Assembly (NCBI GenBank): GCA_034687125.1
Contig: JAQGBZ010000092.1
Span: 124,001-188,000, forward strand
Reading direction: 5' to 3'
DNA: 64,000 nucleotides
Origin: Neelides folsomi
Lineage: Eukaryota > Arthropoda > Collembola > Neelipleona > Neelidae
Position numbers and translations under genes: made by a program. Positions 12,767-26,054 of the stretch are shown here, one piece after another. Each line of letters begins with the position of its first letter. Positions within the stretch are counted from its first letter, which is position 1. The notes beneath the pieces were generated by a model that saw nothing but the letters and a program-made list of their open reading frames with translations, was not told the DNA's origin and ran no database searches.

Positions 12767-15700
12767 TTAATCTCCTTTGTTATAAACTTTGAGGAAATCC
12801 TGATGAGTTTTGGATTTAAAATGTTCAGGGTAAAATTCCCTGCTTTTGACAATCACTCCACAAACGTGGCATTTAAACGGAGCGTCTTGCATCTTGCTCG
12901 CAAATCTCCTCTCGTGCCAATTCATATGCAATTCATAATTTTTAATAAACTTGATCTTCTTTCCACAATGAGGACACTCGAAATTTGCCAATCTCCCGCT
13001 CTCGATCTCGCTCTCGACATGAACCTCGTTAATATGGATCCTGAGCAAATACTTACACTCGTACTCTTTGTTACAATATCCACAGGCGAGCTTTTGAGAA
13101 TGGACATGTTGGAAATGACGATTGTAGTAAACTTCCGAATCGAAGATAATCCCACATTGGAAACATTTAAATTCACCGTATTCGTCCTCGTCCTCGTATT
13201 CGTCATCCTCGTCCGAATCCGTGTCATCTTCGACCATCTGCTTTCCCTTTTCTTCCGTCTCTTCCTTTTCCTCTTCCTCTGTGTTTTCTTTATCGTCCTT
13301 CCTGCAAAAATTATTCTTGGTTTCGATTATGAACTTGATGGGAAGATCGGTGGAGGAAGAAATCGTAGTTGTGGTTGTGATCGTGGAATAATTTGGCTTC
13401 TTCCCATTCACGTTATTTTTCTTTCCAGGGTCTCTGGACCGTCGTTGCGGGGGCTTTGGCGGATTTTTATTAACTGCGACAGCAGTCGTGGGCGGCGGGT
13501 TTGAATGTTCATTATTTGGACAATTCCGCCTTTTGCAATTATTATTATTTATTTGATTATTCGATGGTTTATTAATTTTATTTCCTGGATTGCTTTTCTC
13601 CTTTGCAATCTTTTTGCTTGAGCTGGGCGGCGGAGAGATTTCCTTCCGTTTACGTTTTAATTCCTCTTTGGACCGAGTTCGCGTCCCGCACCCGCACTTG
13701 ATCTTTGCAGAAGAGTCCAGAGAAGCTTGGTTAAAATCCGGACCTTTTTTCAATTGTTTTTTCCCATTGTAAATTGGGATCCCTTCAGCTTCGGCCTTTT
13801 CCCGTTCACGCATTATTATCCGTAAGATATTTTCCATTTCTTTTTGGCTCTCTTCGGCGATTGCTTTCTTCTCTTTTGGATCCGGTTCGGCACATTTTTT
13901 AATAGACCGTTTGTGGGAATCGAGACGTTTCTTATTGGGGAATTCTTTCTTACAATCACAGGTCAAAGGTGAATGGGTTTTCCGTTTATTTCCATCTTCA
14001 ACTGGTTCGACCTTCACTTGAGTTTCACAGGGTTTATTGACGATCGGAGTGTGTTTAATTGCAGGATGGGATAAAATGGCTGGTTTCCTTCTTTGTTGAT
14101 GATTTTTGAACAATTCCTCTTTGGCGATCGTCACAGGGAGATTGATTTTTCTTTTAATTTCGGGGATTTTAATGATTTCTTTGGTTTCTTTGGGTGGAAT
14201 GGTTGGGGGTTTGATGATGAACCCTTTGGGTGTGATTTGAGTTAAAGATTCATTTCGGATATTATTTTGACTCCTGGTGCTCATTTTGGAATTAGAAGCT
14301 GGGGGTTGAACCGATGGGGGCAAAACTTTCTTTTTATCTTCAGCCTGACCTTTAACATTTGCATCCTCAGTTGTAATGACTTGAGTTGGAATTTCAAGTT
14401 GATTAACTTTAGCATTAGCTTGATTTGGATTTGGATTCGATTTTGGATTCGCTTTCGGATTTGGATTTTTATTATCTATTTGTTCTTTTTTATTTGGAAT
14501 TTTCTCCTTTGAACAAATTACATCTTTTTTAATTCGCTTTGGGTCCGGTCGAGTTTTAGAATCCATTTCAGAGACTTTTGCTAATGATTTTTCAGGTTTG
14601 ATAATTCCGTTGGTTTTCCCTTGCTCGAACAATTTCGTATCTTCAATAACAGTTTTGAAGTCTTTTTTAATTGCGAATTTCTTAAAAAGCAAAGGCTTCA
14701 AATCTGCTCGATTGCTCCGATATCTTGTCGAAACCCCCATGGGATCTGAATGCTTGTAGTCGAAATGCATTTTGACATCTCGCTGGCTTTGGAATCGAGT
14801 TGGACAAACTTTACACGCATATTTGAAATCGTCAGCTTTCCCCGAGTGACAATTGAGATGATGAAGCAGGAGGGAAAAGTCGGTGAAAGTTGAGAAGCAA
14901 AGTTCGCATCGGAATCTCTTGGGATCATCTTTCATTCTCGAATAAAGAGATTTAATTTCATCCTCTGAATTATTTACAACATTCACTTCAGCATTTTCCC
15001 CATTTTGAGTTGATTTAACCGATTCTGTTTTATGATTCGATTTGACATTGCTATTTGCTTTCACGTTGTTTGATTGAACATTGTTGTTCATTTTATTTTC
15101 TTCTTCCTTTTTCTGGGTCATTTCGGCCAGAGATTCATGTTTGATCATTTGGATTTTATTGTTTGTTTGCGGCTGTTGAACTTGTTGGATGAGCGAGACT
15201 GTGGGGGGGATTAGTGCAAATTGAATGAGGCATGATTCTGGCATAATGATCAAACCATTGGGACGAGATTCGCTCGAAATGAAATTGACGCAGTTTAAGG
15301 TCATCATCTCACTCCTGTTGTTTTGAATGGTTTTTGCAGTCTTGGAAGTTTCCTCGTCGCCATCAGAGATTTCATTCACGATCATGGGAATGACATTGTC
15401 AATGAACATGTCCAGCTCGATATCCTCATTTAAGCCTTGGAGAATCAAATTAAATTTATTTAAAGTCCTTTTACTTATTGTGATAAACTCATTTTAGATT
15501 AAATATTAAAGTTATTTTAAAAGATTTCAGTGACCCTATTTTTTATCCTAATATTAACAATAAATGAGAAAAATTTAAATACTCACTTTCTTCAATGAGC
15601 GTTGGCTCATTTGGAATCTCAGCAAGCTCTTGAATATCAATATCACAAAGCTGAATGTTAGACTCAATCAAGTCAATTAAGGACAGCGTATCTTGATGAG

Positions 15701-16738
15701 CTTCCATTCCGCTTTTTCCATTCTCTTCACCCTCCATTGGCATATGATTCAATGATTCATTCATCCGCTCGATTTCAGCTAAACATTTGCAAAATTTTAA
15801 TGATTATAATAATTAGTAAAACGGATAATTAAAATATTTGTTTTAAATTCCGATTATACTTAAATATTTAAATAAAACTTATCTAAATTTTAAGTTAACT
15901 TTTAGATTATGTTCGACGAAATAAGCTAAAAGCTATGCTAAGCATTTTTTAATTTGTCTTACATTTGGAATTTTTGGCAACATTTCCGTCTTGTACATGG
16001 TTTGATGTGGAAAGCTCTTGATTCACTTTTTCATTCCCTTCAGCTTCACTTTCCGACGGGGTTGAACTCCTCGTTCCCATCCCCATTGAAGAATCCCCAA
16101 TTAGGTTGAAGAGTTCTTCTTCGGCAGGGGACAATTTGGAATTCTCGTGATGGAACCGAAAGTTTTTCTCCTTTCTGCTCTCAGGAGATTCTTCCTGCCC
16201 TTTGGCTTCATGATTGTCAGGAGTGGAGGAAAGTTGCGTAATCTCACAATGAGTAGCATCATTGAGCACAGACTTACTTACATTCAATGAACCTTGCTTA
16301 AAATTCCCACCTGTTTAAAAAAATTCAATATTTAAATCTTTAACTTTCGTAGCATTACTCACTTAACTATTTTAAAATAATCAACTCGATTAATTATATA
16401 TTTTAATACGATTTTATAAACGTCCATATTGTTCATTCTAAGAATTAACCATTACATAATACGTATACCTTACAAGTGAAATTGTAAGTGAAATTGAAAA
16501 TAAATACAAACAATCCAAATTATGGTTTAAAACAAATGTCCCCAAATCCACTATTTAACCCTCAGCAAATATGAGTAAATGAAATCAAGAAAAAGATAAA
16601 TGAAGATTTGAAATAATTAAAAAATTAATTATTAATCAATTGGGTCATACAGATATCTGGTGAAGGGGAAGATTCGCCATTTTCGCTCGTTTCGCTCCAG
16701 CAAGTCTCCTCCTTCGTGCCTTGAATCCTCGTTCTCAT
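12767..16738 (-). CDS. C2H2 zinc-finger protein (1098 aa), likely DNA-binding regulator
   Basis: Exons 16738-16651, 16310-15963, 15778-15587 and 15435-12767 splice in phase to exactly 1099 codons. The first three exons encode acidic, Ser-rich, disordered sequence. The large last exon carries two C2H2 fingers at its start (FRCELCFSTFTDFSLLLHHL...H and YACKVCPTRFQSQRDVKMHF...H), a long Lys/Pro/Asn-rich disordered middle with a CDCKKEF...H finger-like piece, an acidic run (Glu/Asp, about 13165-13285), and four C-terminal fingers (FKCFQCG, LACGYCN, FECPHCG, FKCHVCG). The fingers are spread out rather than in one array, so DNA contacts may be split. Start choice: ATG 16738; the same frame stays open upstream to a possible acceptor near 16806, so a further 5' exon is possible. 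It is unrelated in layout to the two ZAD genes downstream. Confidence 0.8.
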
Positions 16739-17928
16739 CCTTTTACAAGAAGGAGTTGTCCAAGGATGAAAATCGGCAAGGAAATCGTCACCACATTTCT
16801 CTAAATGGGAATAAGTCTATCTGTGTTTGAGTGTAGGGATGAAAGTGGCGAGGCCATTTCTCTTCATCTCTGTTGTGTGTTGTGTGGTGGTGGTCTGATC
16901 ACGCAGCAGCTACGCAATATTCCACCCCGCGACGAGTTCTATTCCGTTGTTAGTGAGGAAAGGGATCGATAAAAAGCCCGAGAAAGCATCCGGACGGGCA
17001 TTTAGGCTCAAAAGACCCTCCCAATCCTCTTCAATCATCTTCACAAGAGACAAATGAAACAACTGAAATTCAAGTCCACTCTCCCCTTCATCTTCCCATC
17101 CTTTTCCACTTCACTTCCTTCTATTTGTCATTTTATTGGCTTTTTTATATAGTATTTGCTGACTATACAACTAAAAGTATTTATATGTTTCTTTTCTATA
17201 CTCCCTTAAAAATTTCCTTATAAGACTTGAGCCATTTATTACGTATTTGTTTATAGACAACCAATGGATAAAATCCCTGCATCTTATGGTATTGCATAGT
17301 TTTCCCTTTTATTTGGAGATTGTAGACTCACAGATAAACATTGAGGATTTGAAGAATAGAATGATATAAAATTAGACAATGAGATTAAAATGAAACAATA
17401 AATAGATATTATTTCATTCAAAATTATTTCTGAACAAACTATGAATTTTACCATTGAATTAAAGCCGGCTGAATTTAATAAAATTTTATTAAATTTTTAA
17501 ATATTAACGCTTTATTTTTGCATACAATAATAACAATAACAAAACATTATGAATGCGTTAATTAACAATAAATGTAAATGATTAACAATTATGGATAGAA
17601 ATAAAATAGAAATCTTTGGGAGGTATTTATCTTATAATAACATTAAAATAAAATATTGTATTTGATAAAAGTATATTTATTTAACAGCATTACGCAAAAC
17701 AATCTTTAATAGATTTAATATCTATGATAAATGTTTGATCTTTAAAAGAGAGTGAAAGGTAGAATAAAATATTTGAGTAAATTAACAATTGCGGTAAAAT
17801 CTTGTATAAAATCTGTATAAAACATAAAAATATAAATAAAATCTGAAAATCTGTAAAACATATTTTTATAAAATAAATTAAATATAATCTGTGAAAATCA
17901 ACAATAAAAAGATTCAAAGGGTGTTTGA
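16739..17928. other. Intergenic: 5' flank of zinc-finger gene, 3' flank of membrane-protein gene
   Basis: 16739-17130 is less AT-rich and probably holds the 5' UTR and promoter of the zinc-finger gene on the minus strand. The rest is AT-rich. No other feature can be supported. Confidence 0.45.
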
Positions 17929-18804
17929 CTAGAAATAGGGCAAATCTTCCAGGAAGGATTCTTCATCTTCGTTGACCGACAGGATAAATTCAACAATCGC
18001 ATCTTCTGTTGATGTTTTCCCCCATACTTTCTCTGTAAAGTAAATGAGAAATCACAAATCGCTCAATTCAATGCTCCACAATTCACTATTTGTAAATAAA
18101 ATACATATTTGCATTGTAAATTGCAAAACAATAATTGGCTAATAAAATGCTATTCAAATTTAGTTTTGCCTTACTTGAAGAGGAAGCGAATCGAGTGAAT
18201 TGAGAAGTTTTGGGTCGGAGATCTGCATAAGATCCCCAGAAGCCCAAGAGAGCCAAAGTGAAGAGAAAGATGAGAAGAAGCCAAGAAATGTTCCAGCTCT
18301 TTTTCCCCTTTCCGCTCTCAATGTGAAGAATCGTTGGCCCCGGGTGATGAGTCGAAAGAACCTTCATACAAATTACATTATTTACATTCATTCCCTTGTC
18401 ACTTGTCACATTGATCATCCTCAATTCTGTGATTTATTCCCTTTAGGGTCATTTGGGAATTTAAAACCCCAAACGCGAAACGATCCAAATACGAACTATC
18501 CCCCATTGCAAGGTATATAGTGTATAAATTAGGTATGTAAATCTGTTTAGACTCTTCCACGACCGACACATTTTAAAATTTATTTTAAAATAAAAGAAAA
18601 TGAAAGATTTACCTCTGTGAGGAAAGATTGAGATTGTGGAGCGGAGGAGTAAAAATTGTAATCTTGATGAGCGCGTCTTTGTGATTGAGCGGAGAAAGTA
18701 TGGGGGAATTGTTGGACGTAAGTCGTAAGTTGTTGTTTCGGATAGCGACCCATCTTCTCACTTAAAGACTCCTGAATTTTCACAATGTCCGTCAATGGTG
18801 GAAT
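17929..18804 (-). CDS. Single-pass membrane protein of unknown function (5' end unresolved)
   Basis: Exons 18804-18613, 18361-18175 and 18032-17929 splice in phase to 160 codons plus stop. The first visible exon opens in frame at an acceptor (IPPLTDIVKIQESLSEKMGR); coding may begin at the internal ATG 18752 or in an unseen upstream exon. A Gln/Ser/Tyr-rich segment is followed by KGKKSW, one transmembrane helix (NISWLLLIFLFTLALLGFW) and a short tail of mixed charge ending in acidic residues (NEDEESFLEDLPYF). The Lys patch before the helix suggests the N-terminus stays in the cytosol. A longer open frame that starts at 18424 uses a different acceptor and is out of phase with the upstream exon. 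Family not recognised. Confidence 0.55.
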
Positions 18805-20082
18805 CTGGTAGATGAATGACCAGCTTATTCATATTATATTTCATGCTAAACAATTATGACATTTCTCCTTTATTTTAATGAGATGTTTTTCACAAAGACC
18901 AAAGACAGAAGATAAGAAAATACACATATTTGAATATTTCATGAATATAAACATGACTAATGCTTAAAGCATTTTACTATACGTTTCCTTCCATATAATT
19001 GAAAGTTTTATAACAATAAGAGACAATGACAGATCAAAAATTAATCAAACAATACTGGGTCATCCTTATACAGATATTTTATGAATTTATAGTTGAAAAT
19101 ACGGGACTTGATTTTTTAAAATATAAGGTATGTATGTATATCTCTGTAGGTAAATTCATATTACATATAATGTAAATATGACCGAGGCGAGGTTTATCGG
19201 GATTGATTACTAATATACTGTATAATACTATATACTGTGCTATCTGTATTTATCCAACTTAATACCTATGTATGTTAATGTTATGTACTCATATAAGAGT
19301 AAAGTTTTAACTTCATTAGTTTTTCGTTTCAATCCTCCTTTGTAGTGTCATAAGAATAGGATAAGAGAATAATTAATGACACACCCAAGAATGTGCATAA
19401 TTAAAATTACCTCTAGATAAGTTATCTTTCTCCAAAATAAAATAATCAGGACTAAGGATACCTCACGGGATGATTATCAAATCGTACTTCAAACAATACT
19501 TTTAGTCGCATTAATAAGTTGTTATGCTATTGATATGTCATCTCTGAATCAATTAAATGTTTTTACTTTTACTCAATAATTTTTATAAATTAATATGTAG
19601 AATTGCCACAGAAGGCCTAAGCTGGACATTGTACTTCGGACTTTATAATTTGTCACCCTTTACGTCTTTAAAATCATTGTCATTGTTGTATACCTATTGA
19701 AATGATCTTATGCATGAATGTATACCTATCCATTCCCATTAGATATCCATTGATAGATTACAATGTAGAAGCTCGTTTTGTTTATGGCATGACTTTACGA
19801 AAGAGGTGGATTATAAAATTATAATTGACAGTGTGAATGTGACCAATGAAAAGTTGGCAGAAATGCACATATTAGATCATTGGTCATTAGCTAATGTCCT
19901 TGAATTTGACTATTTAAGCCAATTGGACTTTACGGGAAGCCCGTAAAGCCATCGAGTTGAAATTTATTGAGTTTGAGAGGAATTGAATCCGGCTGTTGAA
20001 TTTTTGACGTAAAGTGTAGAAGTCTCACTTGAACAGCTTTTCAACCAAATTCCTAATTTGCCTTTTCTCTTTCTACATCAAT
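18805..20082. other. Intergenic, AT-rich, promoter side of two divergent genes
   Basis: Lies between the minus-strand membrane-protein gene and ethanolamine kinase. It may hide a first exon of the former. No repeat or RNA gene recognised. Confidence 0.45.
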
Positions 20083-21968
20083 ATGAATTCTTCAGACACT
20101 TCCTCTCCAATAAAGCAAGAAATTCCATATTTTGACATTGAAGTGGAGAATGAAGATGATTATTTTCACATACTCAAACAAATTAGACCTTCTTGGTTTG
20201 AACAAAATGCTCCAAAAATCACATCAAAGGTTTCAATACTAAAATTATTTAAAATTAAATATGGTCATTTGTGTCTGAATAATGTAGATTTTAATATTTA
20301 AACGCTTAATCTCAATTGTTTTAATATTTGTTCATTGTTTGTAATAATTATACTTTTATTAATTTAAACAGGTTTTTACTGGAGGAATTCAGAATAAGTT
20401 GATGGGATTTTCAATCAGTAAACACGATCTGGTTTTAATGAAAATGTTTGGGAGGAATACGGAAATCATGGTTGACAGAGACTTTGAAGGGAAACTTATG
20501 AAGGTTATTATTAAACAATAATGATATGATTAAATTAATTCACCCTTGTACTAGTGTTTAGCTTCGCTAATAAAAAAAACGACGTTATATCAAATCTAAA
20601 GATTATCAGATATAATACATAAATTATTTTAAAATTATTTAACCATTTACTACAATAATATAATTAACATTTTTGATTCCAGGTTCTAAAAAAGTACAAG
20701 TGTGGGCCGGATGTTTATGCGAGATTTAAAAATGGCATGGCATACGATTTTATCCCTGGAGCTCCAGTGGATGAAGAATTTGTGAAAAATCCGGCCAAAT
20801 ATCCTCTGATTGCTCTTGAGTTCGCCAAATGGCATTCAATTCCACATCAAGAACTTGGATCAACCAACGAAACAACTGCCATTTGGGACCTCACTTATAA
20901 GTTCATTAATCTTGCTCAAGAGAATTTCGATAAAAACCCTTCTCTAAAAGAACGGTATTATTATTAAAATTAAAAAAATTCATCATAGATGTTAAATACA
21001 AAATACTGATGCTTTATTGCTTTCAAACTTTTGAAATTAACTTTTATGTATTGTTATTATTATTATTAAAATATTTTTAAAATTAATTTTGGAATTTAAC
21101 TTTTAGGCTCGAAAAAGTTGGATTTACGAGAGAATATTGTGAAAATGCTGTTGAAGAATTGAAGAATCTTATTGAGAAAGAAAATATGCCAATTGCTCTT
21201 TGCCACAATGACCTCATATATGGCAATTGCATTTATGACAAAGAGAGTGATCACTTGTCATTCATTGATTTTGAATATTCATTCTATAATTACACGCCGT
21301 TTGATATTGCAAATCATTTTTGTGAATTTTCAGGTAATTAGCTCAAAATTTTACAATTGGCTAAAGGATTTTAAGTTTGATTATTTTAATAATGTTATTA
21401 GTGAGTTTAGTGAGCATGAAATAATCGTTTCATGATCAGATTATGACTAACCTTGTTATCTTTCACTTTCAGTAACTGTTCCTGTTGTCATTATAATATA
21501 CAATATTTTAGTACTTACTTAGATAATATTATATCTATCAGTATCATTCAAATTAATTTATAGAGAGGTTAAATGATTTTAGATGAATTAAAATAATGTA
21601 ATTTGATAGGCATTGAAAACATCGATTACACCAAGTGCCCCGATGATGATTTCATGCGACGTTGGATTAAAGTTTATTTAACCAAATTACAAACGAGTGA
21701 CCCAGATGACCAAGCAGTTGAAACTTATCTCAAATGGGTCAAGTTGTGTCAACCGCTTTCCCATTTTACTTGGGTACTTTGGGCTGCTGTCCAAATCGTT
21801 TACTCCGACATTGACTTTGACTATGAAGGGTAAAATATCATTATTGTATTTTGCCATTTTTGATCTTAATCAATAAGTCCTTTATTAACGATGATGATCA
21901 TCTGCAGGTATACACTGCAGAGAAGAGCCGAATATGAAAGAATTATGGAGAAGGCCCGAAAGCTTTAA
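20083..21968 (+). CDS. ETNK: Ethanolamine kinase
   Basis: Six exons: 20083-20229, 20372-20503, 20683-20954, 21107-21333, 21610-21829, 21908-21968; total 353 codons with stop. The enzyme phosphorylates ethanolamine with ATP, the first step of the CDP-ethanolamine route to phosphatidylethanolamine, in the cytosol. Family marks: the N-lobe FTGGIQNKLMGF (nucleotide-binding loop) and VLMKMFGRNTEIMVDRDFE; the Brenner's phosphotransferase motif HNDLIYGN (H217-N224) with catalytic Asp219; IDFEYSFYN (near residue 237), whose Asp binds metal; and YDFIPG and EFAKWHSIP typical of the choline/ethanolamine kinase family. The sequence fits ethanolamine kinase (fly easily shocked) better than choline kinase. 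AATAAA is at 21986. All key residues are present, so it should be active. Confidence 0.95.
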
Positions 21969-22526
21969 CGGAACATTGAAATCACAATAAAGTTGCAATT
22001 TCCAATTTTAAAGAAATCATTTATTTCAATCATATTCATAAGAAATCATTTAAAAAAGTTCTCTATTAATTTAAATAATAAAAATTATAGCTCATTTATT
22101 AAAATGATATTAAAAAGGAATTTAATACTCTATGTAGGTGTAGGTATCGGCTTATAGGATATATGATTTAGGATAGGTAGATGTTAAATTCTCTTTGGGG
22201 TACTTTATAACATTCGTATAGACATCTCATTAAAAGCTGGTAAGCCGAGAAGGAATTTTAGAATGAGAATAATTAAATGTTTAAATTAAATGAAAGATTT
22301 TTAATTGTTCAAAATAATGCATTATAACTATTTATTAACCTTATTAAAATTTAACTCAACATTAAATGATAAACAACACGTCTTGTCGTAATAAAAGGAT
22401 CATTAATCACGCGTCGCGTTATTTATTAATACAAAAGTTCAATTGGACGTTGTGAATTTGTGAATTTTATAAATGTTTAAGTTGATTTAAGCTTATCAAT
22501 GTAAAGGCATAAAGTTAAATATAAAT
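21969..22526. other. Intergenic / promoter of ZAD gene A
   Basis: AT-rich spacer holding the 3' UTR of ethanolamine kinase and the upstream region of the next gene. Nothing else supported. Confidence 0.5.
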
Positions 22527-25347
22527 ATGCCTAAGAGGAATTCCTACTCTATACAATATAAATTGGCTGCAGTTAAACGGGCTGAAAATACTTCCAATGA
22601 AAGAGCAGCAAGAGATTTCAGAGTTGATGCAAAGCAAATTCGTGAATGGAAAAAGAGAAAAGAAGTTTTTGGTAATTTGGCCAATGAAAGACACGATTTT
22701 AATGTTTTAAAATACTTAATAGCATCCGATTCATATTATATAGTATAATCATTAATTTAACATCATATTATTTTAATAAATTAATAAATATTTAGAGCAA
22801 CTTGAAATATCAAAAAGAAAACGATTGCCAAAAGGAGAAGGAGAATTTTTGAATGCAGTTACTGATGATACTCTCGGATGGGCTTTGGACAAAAGATCAT
22901 TGACAGGTTTATTTAACCAATTTAACATTAAAAAGGTCATTAAATAAGTTAACTTCTTTAAGTATTTGGATGTTTCACCTTATGTCATTCTGACTTTTTA
23001 CTTTAAACGTTATGCTTCAAATACATACCATACTTAATGTATCAATTATGATTGACCAGATGGAGAGTATTCCAATGCCGATGTAATTCCCAAGGACAAG
23101 TGTTTAATTTGCTACGTGGACACTCACCATTTTCCGGGAACATTCCACGATGGATTTTCCGATCCGATTACGACCGTCCTTCGACTTTTTAATTTGGAGC
23201 AGAATTTCCCTATCATTTCTAAACAATCCACCCCTTCTTTTTGCCAAGGCTGTTTGGGCATGATTGAAGCAATTAAGTCTACATTCGACGAACTTCAAAT
23301 CCTTTTAGAAAAGACTAAACATTTTAGGAAGAAAGTTGTCGATGAAGTCATTAAAGGATACAATAAAAGTTTGGAAAATGCAAATGACAATCAAGATAGT
23401 TTTCATTTCAGAAAGAAACTCGTCGACGGTAACAATCCTAACTTTTTTATATTTGTATTTAATAAACAGTAATTTTATTCTCATTAGTTAATTATCTCTT
23501 TCTCTAGAGTTAAATCTCATGTTTGATATTGCCAACAACGATGATGAGCAATTTAATCGACCGAGTATTTTTGATAACGCCACCTTCAATGAAGAATTAC
23601 CTGAACAAAATGAAGATTCAAATAGTGAGAATGTAAATGATTCAGATCTACCAAATATAACACCCAAAGTTGAACTTCCAGACATTTCCTTTTTACACAA
23701 CGAGAATTCCGACAATACTGTGTTCGATATGGAGACTTTCGAAGAAATCGAGAGCAAAAGAAAGCTCCAAATCCGAATCGAAAAATTGTCATTGCCCTCA
23801 ATACCAGAGACATCAAATGAGGAAAATGCTTCTTATTCTCGAACTCGAAGATCAATTGATAAAACATATAAACCTGAATCCGACAAATCCTGCTCAGACA
23901 CAGATTTAGATTTTGTTCCCTCAACATCCTCAACCGTAAAGAGAAGAGGAAGGAAAAGGAGGCCAGTTGAATTTGACGAATTTGGAAATGTTGTAAAAAG
24001 GAAGCGAATCAGAAAACCCACACATCCAGATGTAGTTTATGAAAAATGTCGTGAAGCCTCTTGCCCTGTCAAATTCCGTGTGGAGGAAGGCGACGTCGAA
24101 GCTCGGCTTGAAGCCCATTACAAAAAGGTTCATTTGGGTATTAAAGCCGCTTGGGTTTGCCGAATCCCCGGATGCAATCGAAATTTCCATTCAGTTACAA
24201 CTTTAAAAAGCCACGAGGAACACGGCCACGGAGAAGACAAAAAAAGTTTCCTATGTGAGTCGTGCGGTCAAGGGTTCAAAGAATCTCATAATTTAAAAAG
24301 TCATGTGAAAAACTTCCATGCTGAAAAACCCTTTTCATGTAAAACTTGTCCGAAAATCTTCGCTACACAATTCCAATTAGATGCTCATGAGGAACGACAC
24401 GTGGGACGTTTGCCATATAAATGTTCAATTTGTGAGGAACGGTTTTTAAACAAGAGGGAACTTCAGCACCATTGTGAAACAACTGGTCATCCCATTCCCG
24501 TTGTTTTGCCTTTTAGCTTCCAAAGGAAGAAGGTCGGCCGGGGGTCGGGAAGATTTAGGAAAATGGATTTAAAGGAAATGTATTGTGTCCCATGTGATAA
24601 ATATTTTGCTTCGAGGAATTCCTTCAAACATCATGAAAAGGTTCATTTGGGAAATTTTGACTACAAATGTGATCAATGCGATTATAAGACAACAAGGCAG
24701 AAGAGTTTGGAGCTTCATCAAGTGGTGCATTCAGATGAACGAAAATTCTCATGTGAAGTTTGTGAGAAAGCGTTTAAAAGAAAACAAGTCTTAATTGAAC
24801 ACATGAGGTAATATTAATGAGTAAATTCAAAATGAACTAAAACAAACTAAAAAAGATAAAAATATTTTTTAAAATATAAATTATGGAATAATTGACATTT
24901 CATTAAATTTATTTCTAATGTTAATTTAGGAAACATACAGGAGAACGTCCTTATAAATGTGCAATATGTGAGAAGCAATTCACTGGTGCGAAGAATCTGA
25001 GAGTGCACATGAGAAGTTGTGATAAAACAATCAATCTCCGATTTGAATGCATTGTTTGTGGTATGAAATTCACTTGTCGGAGCACAATGGCTAAGCACAT
25101 TAAAACCAAGCATGAGAATTTGGGTGAAGAAGAAGTTCAGAGAATCCTCGTTGCGACAAGAAAGGACAGATGGGATAATCTCGCAAATCCAAATACAAAT
25201 CAGTTCAAAGACTTGCTAAAAGAAATGACGAACCCTCAAGATTTATCCACAAGTTCCATATCCCTAGGATCGGAAACGATGAACAATGAAGAGGCTGAAG
25301 CTGAAGGTCAAAGTGAAACTATGAATTTTATTTTACAGAGTCAATAG
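22527..25347 (+). CDS. Brinker/pogo-type HTH + ZAD + C2H2 zinc-finger regulator (gene A)
   Basis: Five exons: 22527-22671, 22796-22906, 23060-23428, 23508-24807, 24930-25347; 780 aa, all phases agree. Exon 1 is a Brinker-type helix-turn-helix (YSIQYKLAAVKRAEN, then ERAARDFRVDAKQIREWKKR). Exon 2 (SKRKRLPKGEGEF, then LGWALDKR) matches the start of the CENP-B-type HTH that follows it in pogo-like transposases. Exon 3 is a ZAD: C100-x2-C103 and C147-x2-C150, the arthropod zinc-binding dimerisation domain. Exons 4-5 hold an acidic/basic linker and about ten C2H2 fingers; the finger ending MRSC has Cys as its last ligand. A basic patch (KRRGRKRR) is a likely nuclear signal. Each domain sits in its own exon. 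It is related to gene B (28069-31452) in the finger part. Probably a sequence-specific transcription factor; targets unknown. Confidence 0.88.
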
Positions 25348-26054
25348 ACGGTTTTACACTTCTCTCCTGATTCTCCCTAAACTGTTATGGTATAGGTGCT
25401 GTATTAGTATTTCACTTTGTTTTAAATATAAAAAACGTCTATAAACATTTTCTTGTAAATATCGTTTATTTGATTAATTATTTTAGTATAATTTAAATAG
25501 TTACAATTAGATTCCGATAGGTAGATATGTATATTTTATATGATTCAATTATCAATAATGTAATGGTAATGAATAATGAACGAGAGATGTTACTTGAATA
25601 AATTCATGAACCTTATTGGAAAATCGCTTTTACATACGAGTACTATCTACAATACTTTTATGTATATTATTAATTATCTTATATGTTATGTTATATATTT
25701 TCTCTTTGTGACAAATACAAATACATACACAAATGCACACATACATATTACTCCACACATTTCATAGCAATTTATTAAAATTAAATTAGCAATTGCAGTT
25801 GCTATTAAAGTTTGTATGCCGTTTAGACTTGAATAGAAATGATCTGGTTGGGTCCCGCGAATTCATCAATAGTTTGAATCATTGATACACACGAGGACGA
25901 TAGCCGACGACGACACATACCGACACTAGGATAAGACAGTCGTATAAATCGTCATTCTCGTGTCTGAATTTGATAACTCATTCAGGGTTCATCATCAACT
26001 CACTTATTTCGTCTCAATCAATTCAATTGTTTAATTTGTCGTTAGTAAAGAAGG
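25348..26054. other. Intergenic, promoter of METTL16
   Basis: AT-rich, becoming less so at 25850-25960 just upstream of METTL16, where CG-containing sequence likely marks its promoter. No coding or RNA feature seen. Confidence 0.45.

Noticed and set aside
12803-13504. 233-aa open frame on the plus strand
   Set aside because: It is the complement of the finger-coding exon of the minus-strand C2H2 gene; the hydrophobic translation is an artefact of Lys/Glu-rich codons on the other strand.
18086-18424. 112-aa minus frame starting MRMINVTSDKG
   Set aside because: Its upstream part is out of phase with the preceding exon; the acceptor at 18362-18363 gives a consistent protein, so 18362-18424 is treated as intron.
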